A DNA stretch of 64,000 bases from contig NZ_FNEZ01000003.1 of the NCBI RefSeq assembly GCF_900100375.1, positions 406,183-470,182 on the forward strand. The letters are read 5' to 3'. Origin of the DNA: Flavobacterium noncentrifugens (GTDB lineage: Bacteria > Bacteroidota > Bacteroidia > Flavobacteriales > Flavobacteriaceae). Under the pieces are notes generated by a model. It saw nothing but the letters and a program-made list of their open reading frames with translations, had not been told where the DNA came from and ran no database searches. The first letter of the stretch is position 1, and every line of letters begins with the position of its first letter. Made by a program: the position numbers and the translations under genes. Positions 36,921 to 45,985 of the stretch are shown here, piece after piece.

Positions 36921-37505
36921 ATGTCCGACAAAATCAAGATCACCCAAACCAAGCTGTTATCCGACAATTGGTACATTCTCAATAAAGTCACTTACGAACT
37001 CGAAAAACCTGACGGAACGACCGAAACCCAAAGCCGTGAAGTCTACGACCGTGGAAACGGCGCTACGATCCTGCTCTACAACAAAGAAAATAAAACCGTA
37101 ATTCTGACACGCCAATTGCGGATTCCGACGTATCTAAACGGCAACGAAACCGGAATGATGATCGAAACCTGCGCCGGTTTACTCGACAAAGACAATCCCG
37201 AAGACTGCATCCGACGCGAAACCGAAGAAGAAACCGGTTACAAAGTTTCAGATGTCGAAAAGGTTTTTGAAGTCTATATGTCGCCGGGCTCCGTGACCGA
37301 AATCATTTACTTTTTTATCGCGGCTTACACGAAAGACATGAAGGTTGATGAAGGCGGCGGTCTTGAAGAAGAGCAGGAAAATATCGAAGTGCTCGAACTG
37401 CCGTTTGAAAAAGCGGTCCAGATGATCAAAACAGGCGAAATTAAAGACGCCAAAACGATCATGCTGCTGCAATATGCACAAATCAACAACATTTTTTCGA
37501 GCTGA
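36921..37505 (+). CDS. nudK: Nudix hydrolase, GDP-mannose pyrophosphatase NudK-like
   Basis: A 194-residue Nudix hydrolase. The Nudix region [23 protein letters not shown] is at about residues 85-107 and has the spacing seen in E. coli NudK. NudK-type flanking blocks are also present ([41 protein letters not shown]). NudK hydrolyses GDP-mannose and other nucleotide sugars. The gene is followed closely by the rlmF promoter. Substrate assignment is by similarity. Confidence 0.88.
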   Translation: MSDKIKITQTKLLSDNWYILNKVTYELEKPDGTTETQSREVYDRGNGATILLYNKENKTVILTRQLRIPTYLNGNETGMMIETCAGLLDKDNPEDCIRRETEEETGYKVSDVEKVFEVYMSPGSVTEIIYFFIAAYTKDMKVDEGGGLEEEQENIEVLELPFEKAVQMIKTGEIKDAKTIMLLQYAQINNIFSS

Positions 37506-37525
37506 TTTCCCAAATTCCGATTGTG

Positions 37526-37533
37526 TATCTTTG
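37526..37533 (+). promoter_or_regulatory. rlmF promoter -7 box
   Basis: TATCTTTG, 17 bp before ATG 37551. A longer frame from TTG 37521 would translate across this box and is rejected. Confidence 0.6.
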
Positions 37534-37550
37534 CGGCTGAAAGCAACGAC

Positions 37551-38486
37551 ATGAAAAAGGAAATTTCTGAGAAAACCAATCTGCATCCGCGAAATCCACA
37601 CCGTTTTGGTTATGATTTTGAACGGCTGATTTCGGCTTATCCCGATCTTAAAACATTCGTTGCTGTCAACGCACACCAAATTGAAACCATTGATTTCAGC
37701 GATCCAAATGCGGTAAAAGCGCTCAATAAAGCGTTGCTGATTTCTGAATACGGAATCAACAACTGGGACATTCCTGAAAATTACCTTTGCCCGCCAATTC
37801 CAGGACGCGCCGATTACATTCACCACATCGCCGATCTGTTGGCTGCAGCCAATGACAATCAGATTCCCAAAGGAACAGAAACCTGCGGGCTCGACATCGG
37901 AACCGGCGCAAACGGCATTTACCCGATCATCGGGAATTCTATTTATGGCTGGATTTTCGTCGCTACCGATATTGATGAAAATGCGTTGAATAATTTTGTA
38001 AAAATCATCGAAGCAAATCCGAAACTGAATGAAGCAATTAGTTTGCAACAGCAAGTAAACCCGAGGTTTATTTTCAAGGACATCATTCTTCCGGAAGACA
38101 GATTTGCGTTTACGATCTGCAATCCGCCGTTTCATGCTTCGGCAGAAGAAGCTGCAAAAAGTACGCTTCGCAAAAACCAAAACCTTCATGGAAAGAAAAC
38201 CGCAGCATTAAACTTTGGTGGACAAAATACCGAATTGTGGTGCGAAGGCGGCGAACTCGCTTTCATCACGCAAATGATTTACGAAAGCGCCAAATATCCG
38301 ATGCAGGTGTTGTGGTTTACGACTTTGGTCTCAAAAGAATCGAATTTATCGAACATTCATAAGAGCTTAAACAAGGTCAACGCCGCCGAAATTAAAACGA
38401 TTGACATGTCGCAAGGCCAGAAATCGAGCCGTTTCGTAGCTTGGACGTTTTTATCTGAAAGCCAGCGCAAAAGCTGGAAATTTTAG
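37551..38486 (+). CDS. rlmF: 23S rRNA (adenine-1618-N6)-methyltransferase
   Basis: A 311-residue SAM-dependent methyltransferase that makes m6A1618 in 23S rRNA. The N-terminal HPRNPHRFGYDF signature of RlmF is at 12-23, the SAM motif LDIGTGANG at 114-122, and the catalytic NPPF at 191-194. The later QGQKSSRFVAWTF block also matches the family. It is monocistronic as judged by the separate upstream and downstream promoters. Confidence 0.95.
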   Translation: MKKEISEKTNLHPRNPHRFGYDFERLISAYPDLKTFVAVNAHQIETIDFSDPNAVKALNKALLISEYGINNWDIPENYLCPPIPGRADYIHHIADLLAAANDNQIPKGTETCGLDIGTGANGIYPIIGNSIYGWIFVATDIDENALNNFVKIIEANPKLNEAISLQQQVNPRFIFKDIILPEDRFAFTICNPPFHASAEEAAKSTLRKNQNLHGKKTAALNFGGQNTELWCEGGELAFITQMIYESAKYPMQVLWFTTLVSKESNLSNIHKSLNKVNAAEIKTIDMSQGQKSSRFVAWTFLSESQRKSWKF

Positions 38487-38521
38487 GTTTCGTTTAACCT
38501 TTTTTATAGCGCTTTCCTTTG

Positions 38522-38529
38522 TAACTTTG
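38522..38529 (+). promoter_or_regulatory. uvrB promoter -7 box
   Basis: TAACTTTG, 25 bp before the uvrB start. No LexA-like palindrome was seen. Confidence 0.6.
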
Positions 38530-38554
38530 TGTTCCAAAACTTTTAACTTTTCAA

Positions 38555-40546
38555 ATGAAATTTCAGGTTGTATCAGATTATCAGCCGAAAGGCGACCAGC
38601 CGCAGGCGATTGAAAAACTAGCTCAGGGCATCTTTGACGGTGAAAAATTCCAAACTTTATTGGGCGTTACCGGTTCCGGAAAAACGTTTACTGCGGCAAA
38701 TGTGATTGAAAAAGTGCAGCGCCCGACTTTGGTATTGGCACACAATAAAACACTTGCAGCCCAATTGTACTCAGAGTTCAAACAGTTTTTTCCGAACAAT
38801 GCCGTAGAATATTTTGTTTCGTATTACGATTATTACCAGCCCGAGGCTTTCATGCCAGTAACCGGCGTGTATATAGAAAAAGATCTTTCGATCAATGAAG
38901 AACTGGAGAAAATGCGTTTGAGCACGACTTCTTCGTTGCTTTCAGGCCGTCGCGACGTTTTGGTCGTAGCTTCGGTGTCGTGTTTGTACGGAATTGGAAA
39001 TCCGGTTGAATTCCAGAAAAATGTGATTTCGATCAAGAAAGGACAAGTGATTTCGCGGACGAAATTGTTGCATCAATTGGTTCAGAGTTTGTATTCGAGA
39101 ACCGAAGCCGATTTTACAGCCGGAACTTTCAGGATTAAAGGCGACACGGTAGAAGTATTTCCAAGTTATGGCGACGAACCGTTCCGAATCCACTTTTTCG
39201 GCGATGAAATTGAGGACATTGAAGCGTTTGATATCAAGACTTCTCTGGTCGTTGAAAAATACAATATCTTGAATATTTATCCGGCGAATATGTTTGTGAC
39301 ATCGCCAGATGTGTTGCAAAATGCGATTTGGGACATCCAGCAGGATTTGGTGAAACAGGTCGATTATTTTACAAGCATAGGCAAGCATTTGGAAGCAAAA
39401 CGTCTTGAAGAACGGACGAATTTCGATCTCGAAATGATCCGTGAACTCGGTTATTGCTCCGGAATTGAAAATTATTCGCGTTACTTAGACCGAAGATTGC
39501 CCGGAACGCGTCCATTCTGCCTGCTTGATTATTTCCCAAAAGATTATTTAATGGTGGTTGATGAAAGCCACGTGACCTTGTCACAAGTCAGCGCGATGTA
39601 TGGCGGTGATAGAAGCAGAAAAGAAAATCTGGTTGAATATGGTTTTAGATTGCCGGCTGCGATGGACAACCGTCCGTTGAAATTCGAGGAATTTGAAGGC
39701 ATGCAAAACCAGGTGATTTATGTTTCGGCGACCCCGGCGGATTATGAATTGCAGAAAACTGACGGTATTTTTATTGAACAGATCATTCGTCCGACCGGAC
39801 TTTTGGATCCGGTGATTGAAGTGCGCCCAAGCTTAAACCAGATTGACGATTTAATTGAAGAAATTCAACTGCGCGCTGAAATTGATGAACGCGTTTTAGT
39901 GACGACTCTGACAAAAAGAATGGCTGAAGAACTGGCAAAATATCTGGCAAAAGTGGGCATTCGCTGCCGCTACATTCACTCGGAAGTGGACACATTGGAA
40001 CGGATCGAGATCATGCAGGATCTGCGAAAAGGGATTTTTGATGTACTGATTGGGGTAAATTTACTGCGTGAAGGCCTGGATTTACCTGAAGTTTCTCTTG
40101 TTGCGATTTTAGATGCCGACAAAGAAGGATTTTTGAGAAGCAACCGTTCGCTAACACAGACAATTGGGCGTGCGGCGAGAAACCTCAACGGAAAAGCGAT
40201 TTTGTATGCCGACAAAATGACCGACAGCATGCAGCGCACGATTGACGAAACGAATTACAGAAGGACGAAGCAAATCAACCACAATACCGAAAATAATATT
40301 GTTCCGACCGCTTTAAACAAAAGCATCGAAAGCGCGTTTACGAAATATAAACTCGTTGATGAAGAACTGGGCGCGGCTGCGCTTAAAGCCGCTGCTGAAC
40401 CGGATACCACTTATATGCCTAAAGACAAGATTGAAAAAATGATCCGCGAAAAAAGAAAGTCGATGGAAAAAGCAGCGAAAGATCTTGATTTTATGCAGGC
40501 GGCGAAACTTCGGGACGAAATTAAGTCTTTGCAGGAAAAAGTGTAG
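38555..40546 (+). CDS. uvrB: excinuclease ABC subunit B
   Basis: Damage-verifying helicase-like subunit of nucleotide excision repair. At 663 residues it is full length. Walker A GVTGSGKT is at 37-44, the DNA-pinching beta-hairpin region (YYDYYQPEAFMP) at about 95-106, a VVDESH motif follows, and motifs V and VI lie in GVNLLREGLDLPEVSLV and TQTIGRAARN. A UVR domain that binds UvrC closes the protein (MEKAAKDLDFMQAAKLRDE). The other uvr genes are not in this window. Confidence 0.97.
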   Translation: MKFQVVSDYQPKGDQPQAIEKLAQGIFDGEKFQTLLGVTGSGKTFTAANVIEKVQRPTLVLAHNKTLAAQLYSEFKQFFPNNAVEYFVSYYDYYQPEAFMPVTGVYIEKDLSINEELEKMRLSTTSSLLSGRRDVLVVASVSCLYGIGNPVEFQKNVISIKKGQVISRTKLLHQLVQSLYSRTEADFTAGTFRIKGDTVEVFPSYGDEPFRIHFFGDEIEDIEAFDIKTSLVVEKYNILNIYPANMFVTSPDVLQNAIWDIQQDLVKQVDYFTSIGKHLEAKRLEERTNFDLEMIRELGYCSGIENYSRYLDRRLPGTRPFCLLDYFPKDYLMVVDESHVTLSQVSAMYGGDRSRKENLVEYGFRLPAAMDNRPLKFEEFEGMQNQVIYVSATPADYELQKTDGIFIEQIIRPTGLLDPVIEVRPSLNQIDDLIEEIQLRAEIDERVLVTTLTKRMAEELAKYLAKVGIRCRYIHSEVDTLERIEIMQDLRKGIFDVLIGVNLLREGLDLPEVSLVAILDADKEGFLRSNRSLTQTIGRAARNLNGKAILYADKMTDSMQRTIDETNYRRTKQINHNTENNIVPTALNKSIESAFTKYKLVDEELGAAALKAAAEPDTTYMPKDKIEKMIREKRKSMEKAAKDLDFMQAAKLRDEIKSLQEKV

Positions 40547-40612
40547 GGATTTACGATTTAAGAAGTACTATATACGATTTCTCAGCGGTCTGTAAATTGT
40601 ATATAGCCTGAT

Positions 40613-40635
40613 GGCGCGGATTTGCAATCCGTGCC
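40613..40635. repeat. REP-like palindrome
   Basis: GGCGCGGATT, a 3-nt loop TGC, and AATCCGTGCC form a 10-bp stem with one mismatch. It is GC-rich in an AT-rich gap and sits in the 301-bp space between uvrB and the TerB-like gene. It has the form of REP elements mobilised by RAYT transposases, none of which is in the window. Confidence 0.55.
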
Positions 40636-40741
40636 TGTATATTTTCAAATATGCTTTTAATAAATTATAATCTTTTTGTGGTCACGAAATACAATTCCGC
40701 GCTATCGTTGACGCAAAAGGGTTAAAGTATTTACAAATGCC

Positions 40742-40847
40742 TAGCCCTGATAGCAGCGGAAATCCTTTTTTGTTTGATCTGGAGCGCAGCGGAATGTCAA
40801 ACAAAAAAGATTGCAGCGGATAGCAGGAACATGCTCCTCAAAAAAAA
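40742..40847 (+). repeat. TAGCCC...poly-A intergenic element, copy 3
   Basis: The longest copy. It begins TAGCCCTGATAGCAGCGG. The inner hairpin ATCCTTTTTTGTTTGA pairs with TCAAACAAAAAAGAT. It ends AGCAGGAACATGCTCCT plus poly-A and abuts the stop codon of the TerB-like gene. The first part of this 301-bp gap (40547-40741) otherwise holds only the REP-like palindrome. Confidence 0.82.
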
Positions 40848-41249
40848 TCAATTGTGCTGTTCGTGGAAAACCTGTAATAAAAATTCCTGCCCAACCATGC
40901 CAGTTGGTGAATCTTTCATTGCTTTGAGGACGCGTTTGAGCGCAAATGGATTGAGTCCCATATTGACACCGATTTCGTGGATCGCGGTTTTTTCTTTTTC
41001 ATGGATTTCGCCGTCAACATGCATTAACAAAGCCAAACGATAAAATTGCTGGATGCGCTGGGCTTCAGATTTGATGACTTCGGATGGCAATTCGGTGTGG
41101 AAAAGCTGGCTGAATTCATCCTTGGAGATGTAGAGTTCTTTGGCGACAATTTTGAGGAATTCATATTCGAGCTCATGCAACCGCCCATCGACGATCGAGA
41201 ATGCGATCATTTCACAAAGCAGGCTTATTTTTTGTTCACGGGTCGTCAT
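40848..41249 (-). CDS. TerB-like protein
   Basis: A 133-residue helical protein of the TerB/DjlA-like superfamily, in which paired acidic helices bind divalent metal. The two repeats are visible as MIAFSIVDGRLHELEYEFL and LALLMHVDGEIHEKEKTAI, each with a D-G-x-[LI]-H-E-x-E core. No other tellurite-resistance genes are nearby, so a stress or metal-sensing role is only inferred. Its stop codon is flush with copy 3 of the TAGCCC element, whose T-tract on this strand could assist termination. Confidence 0.8.
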   Translation of the reverse strand: MTTREQKISLLCEMIAFSIVDGRLHELEYEFLKIVAKELYISKDEFSQLFHTELPSEVIKSEAQRIQQFYRLALLMHVDGEIHEKEKTAIHEIGVNMGLNPFALKRVLKAMKDSPTGMVGQEFLLQVFHEQHN

Positions 41250-41270
41250 GGATTGAATTTTTGCTAAAAT

Positions 41271-41303
41271 AAAAAAAGCCCCTGATTTTTCAAGGGCTTT
41301 TGA
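41271..41303 (-). terminator. terminator after the T9SS type A gene
   Basis: AAAAGCCC pairs with GGGCTTTT, with an inner TGA/TCA pairing. On the minus strand it is followed by T residues, 14 bp after the stop at 41317. Confidence 0.8.
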
Positions 41304-41316
41304 TTTATAAAATCAA

Positions 41317-42924
41317 TTATTTTTTGATCACTTTGAATACTTCGGAATGGTTTTCAACCTCAACTTTTATTAGGTAAATTCCTGCTGCCAATTGGGAGAA
41401 ATAGAGTTTTGCCTCAGGTGCGTTAATTGTTTGGCTTTTCATAACCTGCCCCATAAGGTTGCTGATCTCGATTTTTGAAATGTTTCCTTTGTAAGATATA
41501 TAGAGGACATCTGTAATTGGATTTGGGTATAATTTGAACGCGTCAGCACTAAAACCTTCCGTTTTCAAACAACCTCCTAAACTTACCGTAACTGCAAGGC
41601 TCGGACTTTCGCAATTGCCAAAACTTTGTACCGCATAGTATGTAGTTCCGGATACCAGCGGCGTAAATGGATCCAATAATATCCCCGCACCTGAAGCTTC
41701 GCTATACCATGATATATTTTCCCCGGTTACACGAAGTTCATGCAACGTTTGTGCATTGCAAAAGGTTTGGTTTGCTTCTCCAGTTGGCGCAGGAGGCGTA
41801 GTTGAAACCATTACTGTAACCGCAGTTTCAGCAGTACAATTTCCATTGGTTGCAACGGCAAAAAAAGTAGTCGTTTGGTCGAGTATCGCAGTTTCATATT
41901 GGCTTCCTGTTGCGAGCACGCTTCCAACGCCGCCCGGAGCAGCATACCATTTAATCGTTCCGGCTGTGGCTGTAGCAGATAAAGTTGTTGCACTGGGACC
42001 ACAAATGATCTGATCTGCCCCAGTGATATTCGGAACGGCATTGATTGCCGCAAAAACTGTGGTTCTTAGAGAAGTACAACTTCCATCGACAGCCTGTACA
42101 TAATAAGTCCTGCTGATGCTTATTGATGGGGTGTTGAATGTATTTCCGGTTCCGATTGGCGTTCCTCCTGCTGAAACATCATACCAGTTTAAAGTTGGCG
42201 TGTTGGATGTTGCGCCAAGCGTGACACTTCCTGCCCCACAGCGATTGCCCGGTGTGATTCCTGTGATCAATGGCGCGCCTACCGTTGCAAGCACTTCAAC
42301 CCTTTCAGAAGTACAGTTTCCATTTTTTGCTGAGACATAGAAAGTCGTGGTTTCGCTTAAAGCCCCGGTTGAGAATGTAGCTCCGGTTCCTAAGGAATTT
42401 CCGCCAGAAGCCGAATTGTACCAACTCAACGTTCCCGCGCTCGCCGTTGCACCGAGTAGAACTGCTCCAATGCCGCATCTGTTTCCAGGTGTGGTTGTTA
42501 GTATCGATGGCATGGTATTTACTGTTACTGTCACTGCCAAACGTGTAGTTGATTCACAAGTGACAGTTTGTGAGGCGTAATATATGGTTCCATTTGCCAA
42601 TGCTGTTTCAGGAGCCAAAGCCGTTCCGCCAATTGCTCCTGCATACCATTTAATTTCGGTTCCGGTTGCAGTGAGGTTTGATACTGTTGCGCCCGTACAA
42701 AAGATTTGTGCCACATCGCCTGTAGGTGCTGTTGTGGTACATGGTTCTACCAATGTCATAAAATTTATGCTTGATGGCCAGATGCTTTGTGAATTGGGAA
42801 TGGCATTTGTCCGGATCGCATCCGATGCATTGTAAAAATTTATTTTTAAACTGGCAGCAGACATGATATTGCTAGTCGCTACAACCGCCAATAAAATGAT
42901 CTGTAGGGTAATTTTTTTTTTCAT
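41317..42924 (-). CDS. secreted Ig-like-repeat protein with T9SS type A sorting domain
   Basis: A 535-residue exported protein. A Sec signal peptide at the N-terminus is followed by five Ig_7-like repeats of about 75 residues. Each has a cysteine, an IKWYA/LSWYN-type tryptophan strand and a TYYA/FYVSA strand. The C-terminal ~80 residues are a type A T9SS sorting domain (FKLYPNPITDVLYI, IEISNLMGQV, LAAGIYLIKV). The same Ig_7-type repeat occurs in the 2132-residue protein at 57498. The start is set at ATG 42924; a frame open to 43029 adds residues before the signal peptide. The ligand is unknown. Confidence 0.87.
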   Translation of the reverse strand: MKKKITLQIILLAVVATSNIMSAASLKINFYNASDAIRTNAIPNSQSIWPSSINFMTLVEPCTTTAPTGDVAQIFCTGATVSNLTATGTEIKWYAGAIGGTALAPETALANGTIYYASQTVTCESTTRLAVTVTVNTMPSILTTTPGNRCGIGAVLLGATASAGTLSWYNSASGGNSLGTGATFSTGALSETTTFYVSAKNGNCTSERVEVLATVGAPLITGITPGNRCGAGSVTLGATSNTPTLNWYDVSAGGTPIGTGNTFNTPSISISRTYYVQAVDGSCTSLRTTVFAAINAVPNITGADQIICGPSATTLSATATAGTIKWYAAPGGVGSVLATGSQYETAILDQTTTFFAVATNGNCTAETAVTVMVSTTPPAPTGEANQTFCNAQTLHELRVTGENISWYSEASGAGILLDPFTPLVSGTTYYAVQSFGNCESPSLAVTVSLGGCLKTEGFSADAFKLYPNPITDVLYISYKGNISKIEISNLMGQVMKSQTINAPEAKLYFSQLAAGIYLIKVEVENHSEVFKVIKK

Positions 42925-43144
42925 AAGTTGTGGTTTGTTTTTTGGCCGACAGAAATTCATTGGATGTAAATGACTGATTTTCAAAATTGTTTTGGTTTGA
43001 AGGTTTAAAAATAGCATTCTTTCTTTCATTCCTCACAAAAACATTATATTTTTTTAAACAACACCGTGTATTGGCATCTGGCAGGCTTAATAAAAATCCG
43101 ATGAGCAAAATCAATACCTGATTCATTCAAACGTTTAAGATGCT

Positions 43145-43152
43145 TATATTTG
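43145..43152 (+). promoter_or_regulatory. esterase promoter -7 box
   Basis: TATATTTG, 26 bp before the start codon at 43179. Confidence 0.55.
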
Positions 43153-43178
43153 AAGTGTTAAACTGAAACCGCGTTTTT

Positions 43179-43976
43179 ATGACCCGATATTCCCTTTATT
43201 TATTGTTAGCTGTCTTTTGTATGAAAGCAAATGCACAGGAAAGTACCGCTTCTAAACAGGTGTCGACTTTTACGATTGATGCGCCACAACTCCACTCCAC
43301 CAAAAAGATCTGGGTGTACCTGCCTAAAAACTACAAGGCTTCTGCCAAAAAATATCCGGTGATTTACATGCACGACGCGCAGAATTTATTCGATGCAAAA
43401 ACGTCTTTCGTTGGCGAATGGAATGTAGACGAAAGCCTCGACAGCCTCAACGCACAGGTAATTGTTATCGGAATTGAACACGGAAACGACAAAAGGATTG
43501 ACGAACTTACGCCTTACAAAAATGCCAAATACGGCGGCGGAAATGCAGACGCTTATCTTGAGTTTATTGTCAAAACACTGAAGCCTGAAGTCGATAAAAA
43601 ATACCGTACGAAAACAAATGCAAATAACACTGCCATCATGGGAAGCTCGCTTGGCGGATTGGTTTCTTATTATGCCGCTTTAAAATATCCTGAAGTTTTC
43701 GGAAAAGCAGGCGTTTTCTCACCCTCTTTTTGGTTTAGTGACGAAATCTACAAACTCACAGAAAACACGAAGAAAATCAAAACCAAAATCTATTTCCTCT
43801 GCGGTGACAATGAAGATGCCGAAATGATTCCAGATATGAAAAAAACAGAAAAGCTTCTCGATGAAAAAAGATGCTACTGCCTGCACCTTACAAAAGAAAC
43901 GATCGTAAAGGGCGGACAGCATAATGAGAAATTATGGCGCGAGCATTTTGTAAATGCGTACCTTTGCCTTTTTTAA
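43179..43976 (+). CDS. exported alpha/beta hydrolase, esterase D / IroE-like
   Basis: A 265-residue hydrolase of the putative esterase family PF00756, which includes enterobactin esterases, feruloyl esterases and S-formylglutathione hydrolase. A signal peptide ends near MKANAQ. The nucleophile is Ser157 in GSSLGG, the base is His248 in GGQHNE, and Asp210 or Asp213 is the likely acid (CGDNEDAE). Location is periplasmic. No siderophore or xylan genes adjoin it, so the substrate is undecided. Confidence 0.87.
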   Translation: MTRYSLYLLLAVFCMKANAQESTASKQVSTFTIDAPQLHSTKKIWVYLPKNYKASAKKYPVIYMHDAQNLFDAKTSFVGEWNVDESLDSLNAQVIVIGIEHGNDKRIDELTPYKNAKYGGGNADAYLEFIVKTLKPEVDKKYRTKTNANNTAIMGSSLGGLVSYYAALKYPEVFGKAGVFSPSFWFSDEIYKLTENTKKIKTKIYFLCGDNEDAEMIPDMKKTEKLLDEKRCYCLHLTKETIVKGGQHNEKLWREHFVNAYLCLF

Positions 43977-44025
43977 TTGACCATTCAACGATTTGCCTTT
44001 TGCCTAAAATATAAAAACATAAAAA

Positions 44026-44460
44026 ATGGACAACAACGATATATTTAAAAAACTACGCGTCGCACTTCAGTTGCGTGACGAACAAATCCTTGAAATTCTG
44101 CAATTGGTCGATTTCAGGATTTCGCCAGCCGAGCTTGGCGCTTTTTTTAGAAAACAAGACCATCCAAATTATATGGAATGCGGCGACCAGGTGTTGCGTA
44201 ATTTCCTGAATGGATTGGTCATTCACTTGCGTGGAACCAAAGAAAATCCGAAAAATGCCATGGACGTGATTTCCGAAAACAACAAGAACGTACAGGCTAG
44301 TGCGCCACGCTTCCCGAAAGACCAGCCTATCAAAAACACTTTTCCAAAACCCAAACCCGCAGGCACAAAACCTTTTAAGAAGCAAGCGCCAAAAAAACCG
44401 GCACCAAAAATAGAAGTTGTCGAGCGAGTGAAATTCAACAACGGCAAAAACAAGAAATAA
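44026..44460 (+). CDS. DUF1456 (YehS-like) protein
   Basis: A 144-residue protein. The DUF1456 domain occupies about residues 1-70 and shows the two-repeat pattern NNDIFKKLRVALQLRDEQI and FRKQDHPNYMECGDQVLRNFLNGL. After that comes a basic, Pro/Lys-rich tail (PKPKPAGTKPFKKQAPKKPAP) that could bind nucleic acid. The function of the family is unknown. A strong terminator begins right after the stop. Confidence 0.85.
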   Translation: MDNNDIFKKLRVALQLRDEQILEILQLVDFRISPAELGAFFRKQDHPNYMECGDQVLRNFLNGLVIHLRGTKENPKNAMDVISENNKNVQASAPRFPKDQPIKNTFPKPKPAGTKPFKKQAPKKPAPKIEVVERVKFNNGKNKK

Positions 44461-44491
44461 AAAATCCCGGCAATTGTCCGGGATTTTTTAT
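44461..44491. terminator. terminator between DUF1456 and the glycosyltransferase-like gene
   Basis: AAATCCCGG and CCGGGATTT form a 9-bp stem with a 7-nt loop and T/A tracts on both sides. It serves both convergent genes. Confidence 0.9.
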
Positions 44492-44505
44492 AGTATCAAA
44501 ATTGT

Positions 44506-45852
44506 TCAGGATTTAAAAAATAAACCCGAAAACTTATCGGTATACTTTCGGATGAATGCCAAGCGGTACAATCCTGCCGCACTCATAATGTACAGCGCTG
44601 CTTTCGTTGGAAAAATGTATCTCGGCTCCATGTAAATGAGTCCGTGGAAAATCAGCAAAGCAACAATAACACCCCAGAATACCCAGTAATTGATCAGGTT
44701 TTTCTGTTTGAAAAGAAAAATCGCAGCACCTATCATGATTAAAATATTGACCAGGTTAATGATCAGGATAAAGATGTAGAAACCCGTTGCCCCTTGTAGC
44801 GGGCCCATTTTGAACTTTTCAGGTCGCAGGCTGTTGATGTAGTACAAATGCCCATATACGCACTTTATGACAAATTGCCTGGCCAGCAAAAAAGGATGCT
44901 GCAGTGCATCATTAATAAGAAAATCCCTATATACTTCGTTATGCGAACGGCCTGTTGCCTTTGATTCTGCAGACAAATCGCGCGCGCTCTGAATCCAGTC
45001 CTGGTAATCTTTGCTATCCGACCTGATGTCGTTCTCCCAATACCTGATATCGGTTGGTTCGTTCCTGAACTGAAACCTTCCCTGATGCGCCACATAATAA
45101 AAATAATACTGTTGGTCAACGTCGGTTTTATTAGCGGTAATCGCTTTCGACATTTCCAAAACCCCAAAAGCAATCAGCCCGGTACAAAAAAAAGATACCA
45201 GCATTTGCTTTCCGTATTTTGCGAAAAATGCTTTGTTGCGAAACCACGCATAAAAAACGATCACTACGCCCAAAAGCAGAATCAACATCGCGTTTGGCCT
45301 GTTTAGGATCAGGAAGCCCATTCCTGCAATAAGCCACAACCAGCCGCTTTTTGATTCGGGTTTGTAAAACGCAACCGACCATCCGTACAACAGCATCGCC
45401 AGGGAGAAAAAAGCCGGCGGCTCGCCACTGATCCCGAGCGAGTAATAGCAATGCATCGGAAAGATAAAAAACAACAGCATGCTCAGCACGGCGATCTCCT
45501 TTGAAAAAAAAGCTGTAGCCGCCCTAAAAATAAGCAGCATGCTCAACGTAATGACGATCGAGGTAAAAATCACGCCGTAATTCCAAAGCTGGTCGTCGGT
45601 TGCATCCGAAGGTGCGAAAAGATAAACGGCTGCATAAAAAAATACCGGGCCGGGCGCTTTTGAAATCATGACTTCTTTATAAGGCATGTCACCTTTTAAA
45701 TACAGCGCGAGGTTTTTCCCTTCTATATGAAATGTTGCATCTCCAAAAGGCTTTACTTTAAATGGCAGATTGGCTACTGCAAACATTAGCAAAGACGAAA
45801 TCACTACAATAAAAAGGTCGATTCTTTTAAATGAGAGTGTGGTGGTATTCAT
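44506..45852 (-). CDS. polytopic membrane protein, GT-C glycosyltransferase-like
   Basis: A 448-residue integral membrane protein with about ten or more hydrophobic segments. The first extracytoplasmic loop contains FGDATFHIEGKNLALYLKGDMPYKEV, which has the acidic character of the loop that holds the catalytic Asp in GT-C (PMT/ArnT-like) enzymes that use lipid-linked sugars. A later loop (YIFPTKAALYIM) also fits. The start is set at ATG 45852 over a longer frame to 45888. No polysaccharide locus surrounds it, so donor and acceptor are unknown. Confidence 0.72.
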   Translation of the reverse strand: MNTTTLSFKRIDLFIVVISSLLMFAVANLPFKVKPFGDATFHIEGKNLALYLKGDMPYKEVMISKAPGPVFFYAAVYLFAPSDATDDQLWNYGVIFTSIVITLSMLLIFRAATAFFSKEIAVLSMLLFFIFPMHCYYSLGISGEPPAFFSLAMLLYGWSVAFYKPESKSGWLWLIAGMGFLILNRPNAMLILLLGVVIVFYAWFRNKAFFAKYGKQMLVSFFCTGLIAFGVLEMSKAITANKTDVDQQYYFYYVAHQGRFQFRNEPTDIRYWENDIRSDSKDYQDWIQSARDLSAESKATGRSHNEVYRDFLINDALQHPFLLARQFVIKCVYGHLYYINSLRPEKFKMGPLQGATGFYIFILIINLVNILIMIGAAIFLFKQKNLINYWVFWGVIVALLIFHGLIYMEPRYIFPTKAALYIMSAAGLYRLAFIRKYTDKFSGLFFKS

Positions 45853-45918
45853 AGGTCGGCGGGTGAAATTTGCCGCTAAAATAATCAAAATATAATGAAC
45901 GCTGTTTTGCTTTTTATT

Positions 45919-45926
45919 TATATTTG
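45919..45926 (+). promoter_or_regulatory. VOC protein promoter -7 box
   Basis: TATATTTG, 59 bp before the start at 45986. Confidence 0.5.
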
Positions 45927-45985
45927 ACGGTCAAAACAATGCTTCAACTACAAATACACTTATTCCAAACTTCAAAAACAAAAAT

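Noticed and set aside
37248..38189. Long antisense frame (313 codons) opposite nudK and rlmF
   Set aside because: It is a shadow of two well-supported genes, has no recognisable motif and no promoter.
40547..40741. Possible tRNA or small RNA gene in the uvrB-TerB gap
   Set aside because: No cloverleaf, T-loop or CCA end could be found; the only structure is the REP-like palindrome.
43700..43976. Suspected frameshift at the C-terminus of the exported esterase
   Set aside because: The catalytic His248 is in frame and the length fits the family, so the gene is intact.
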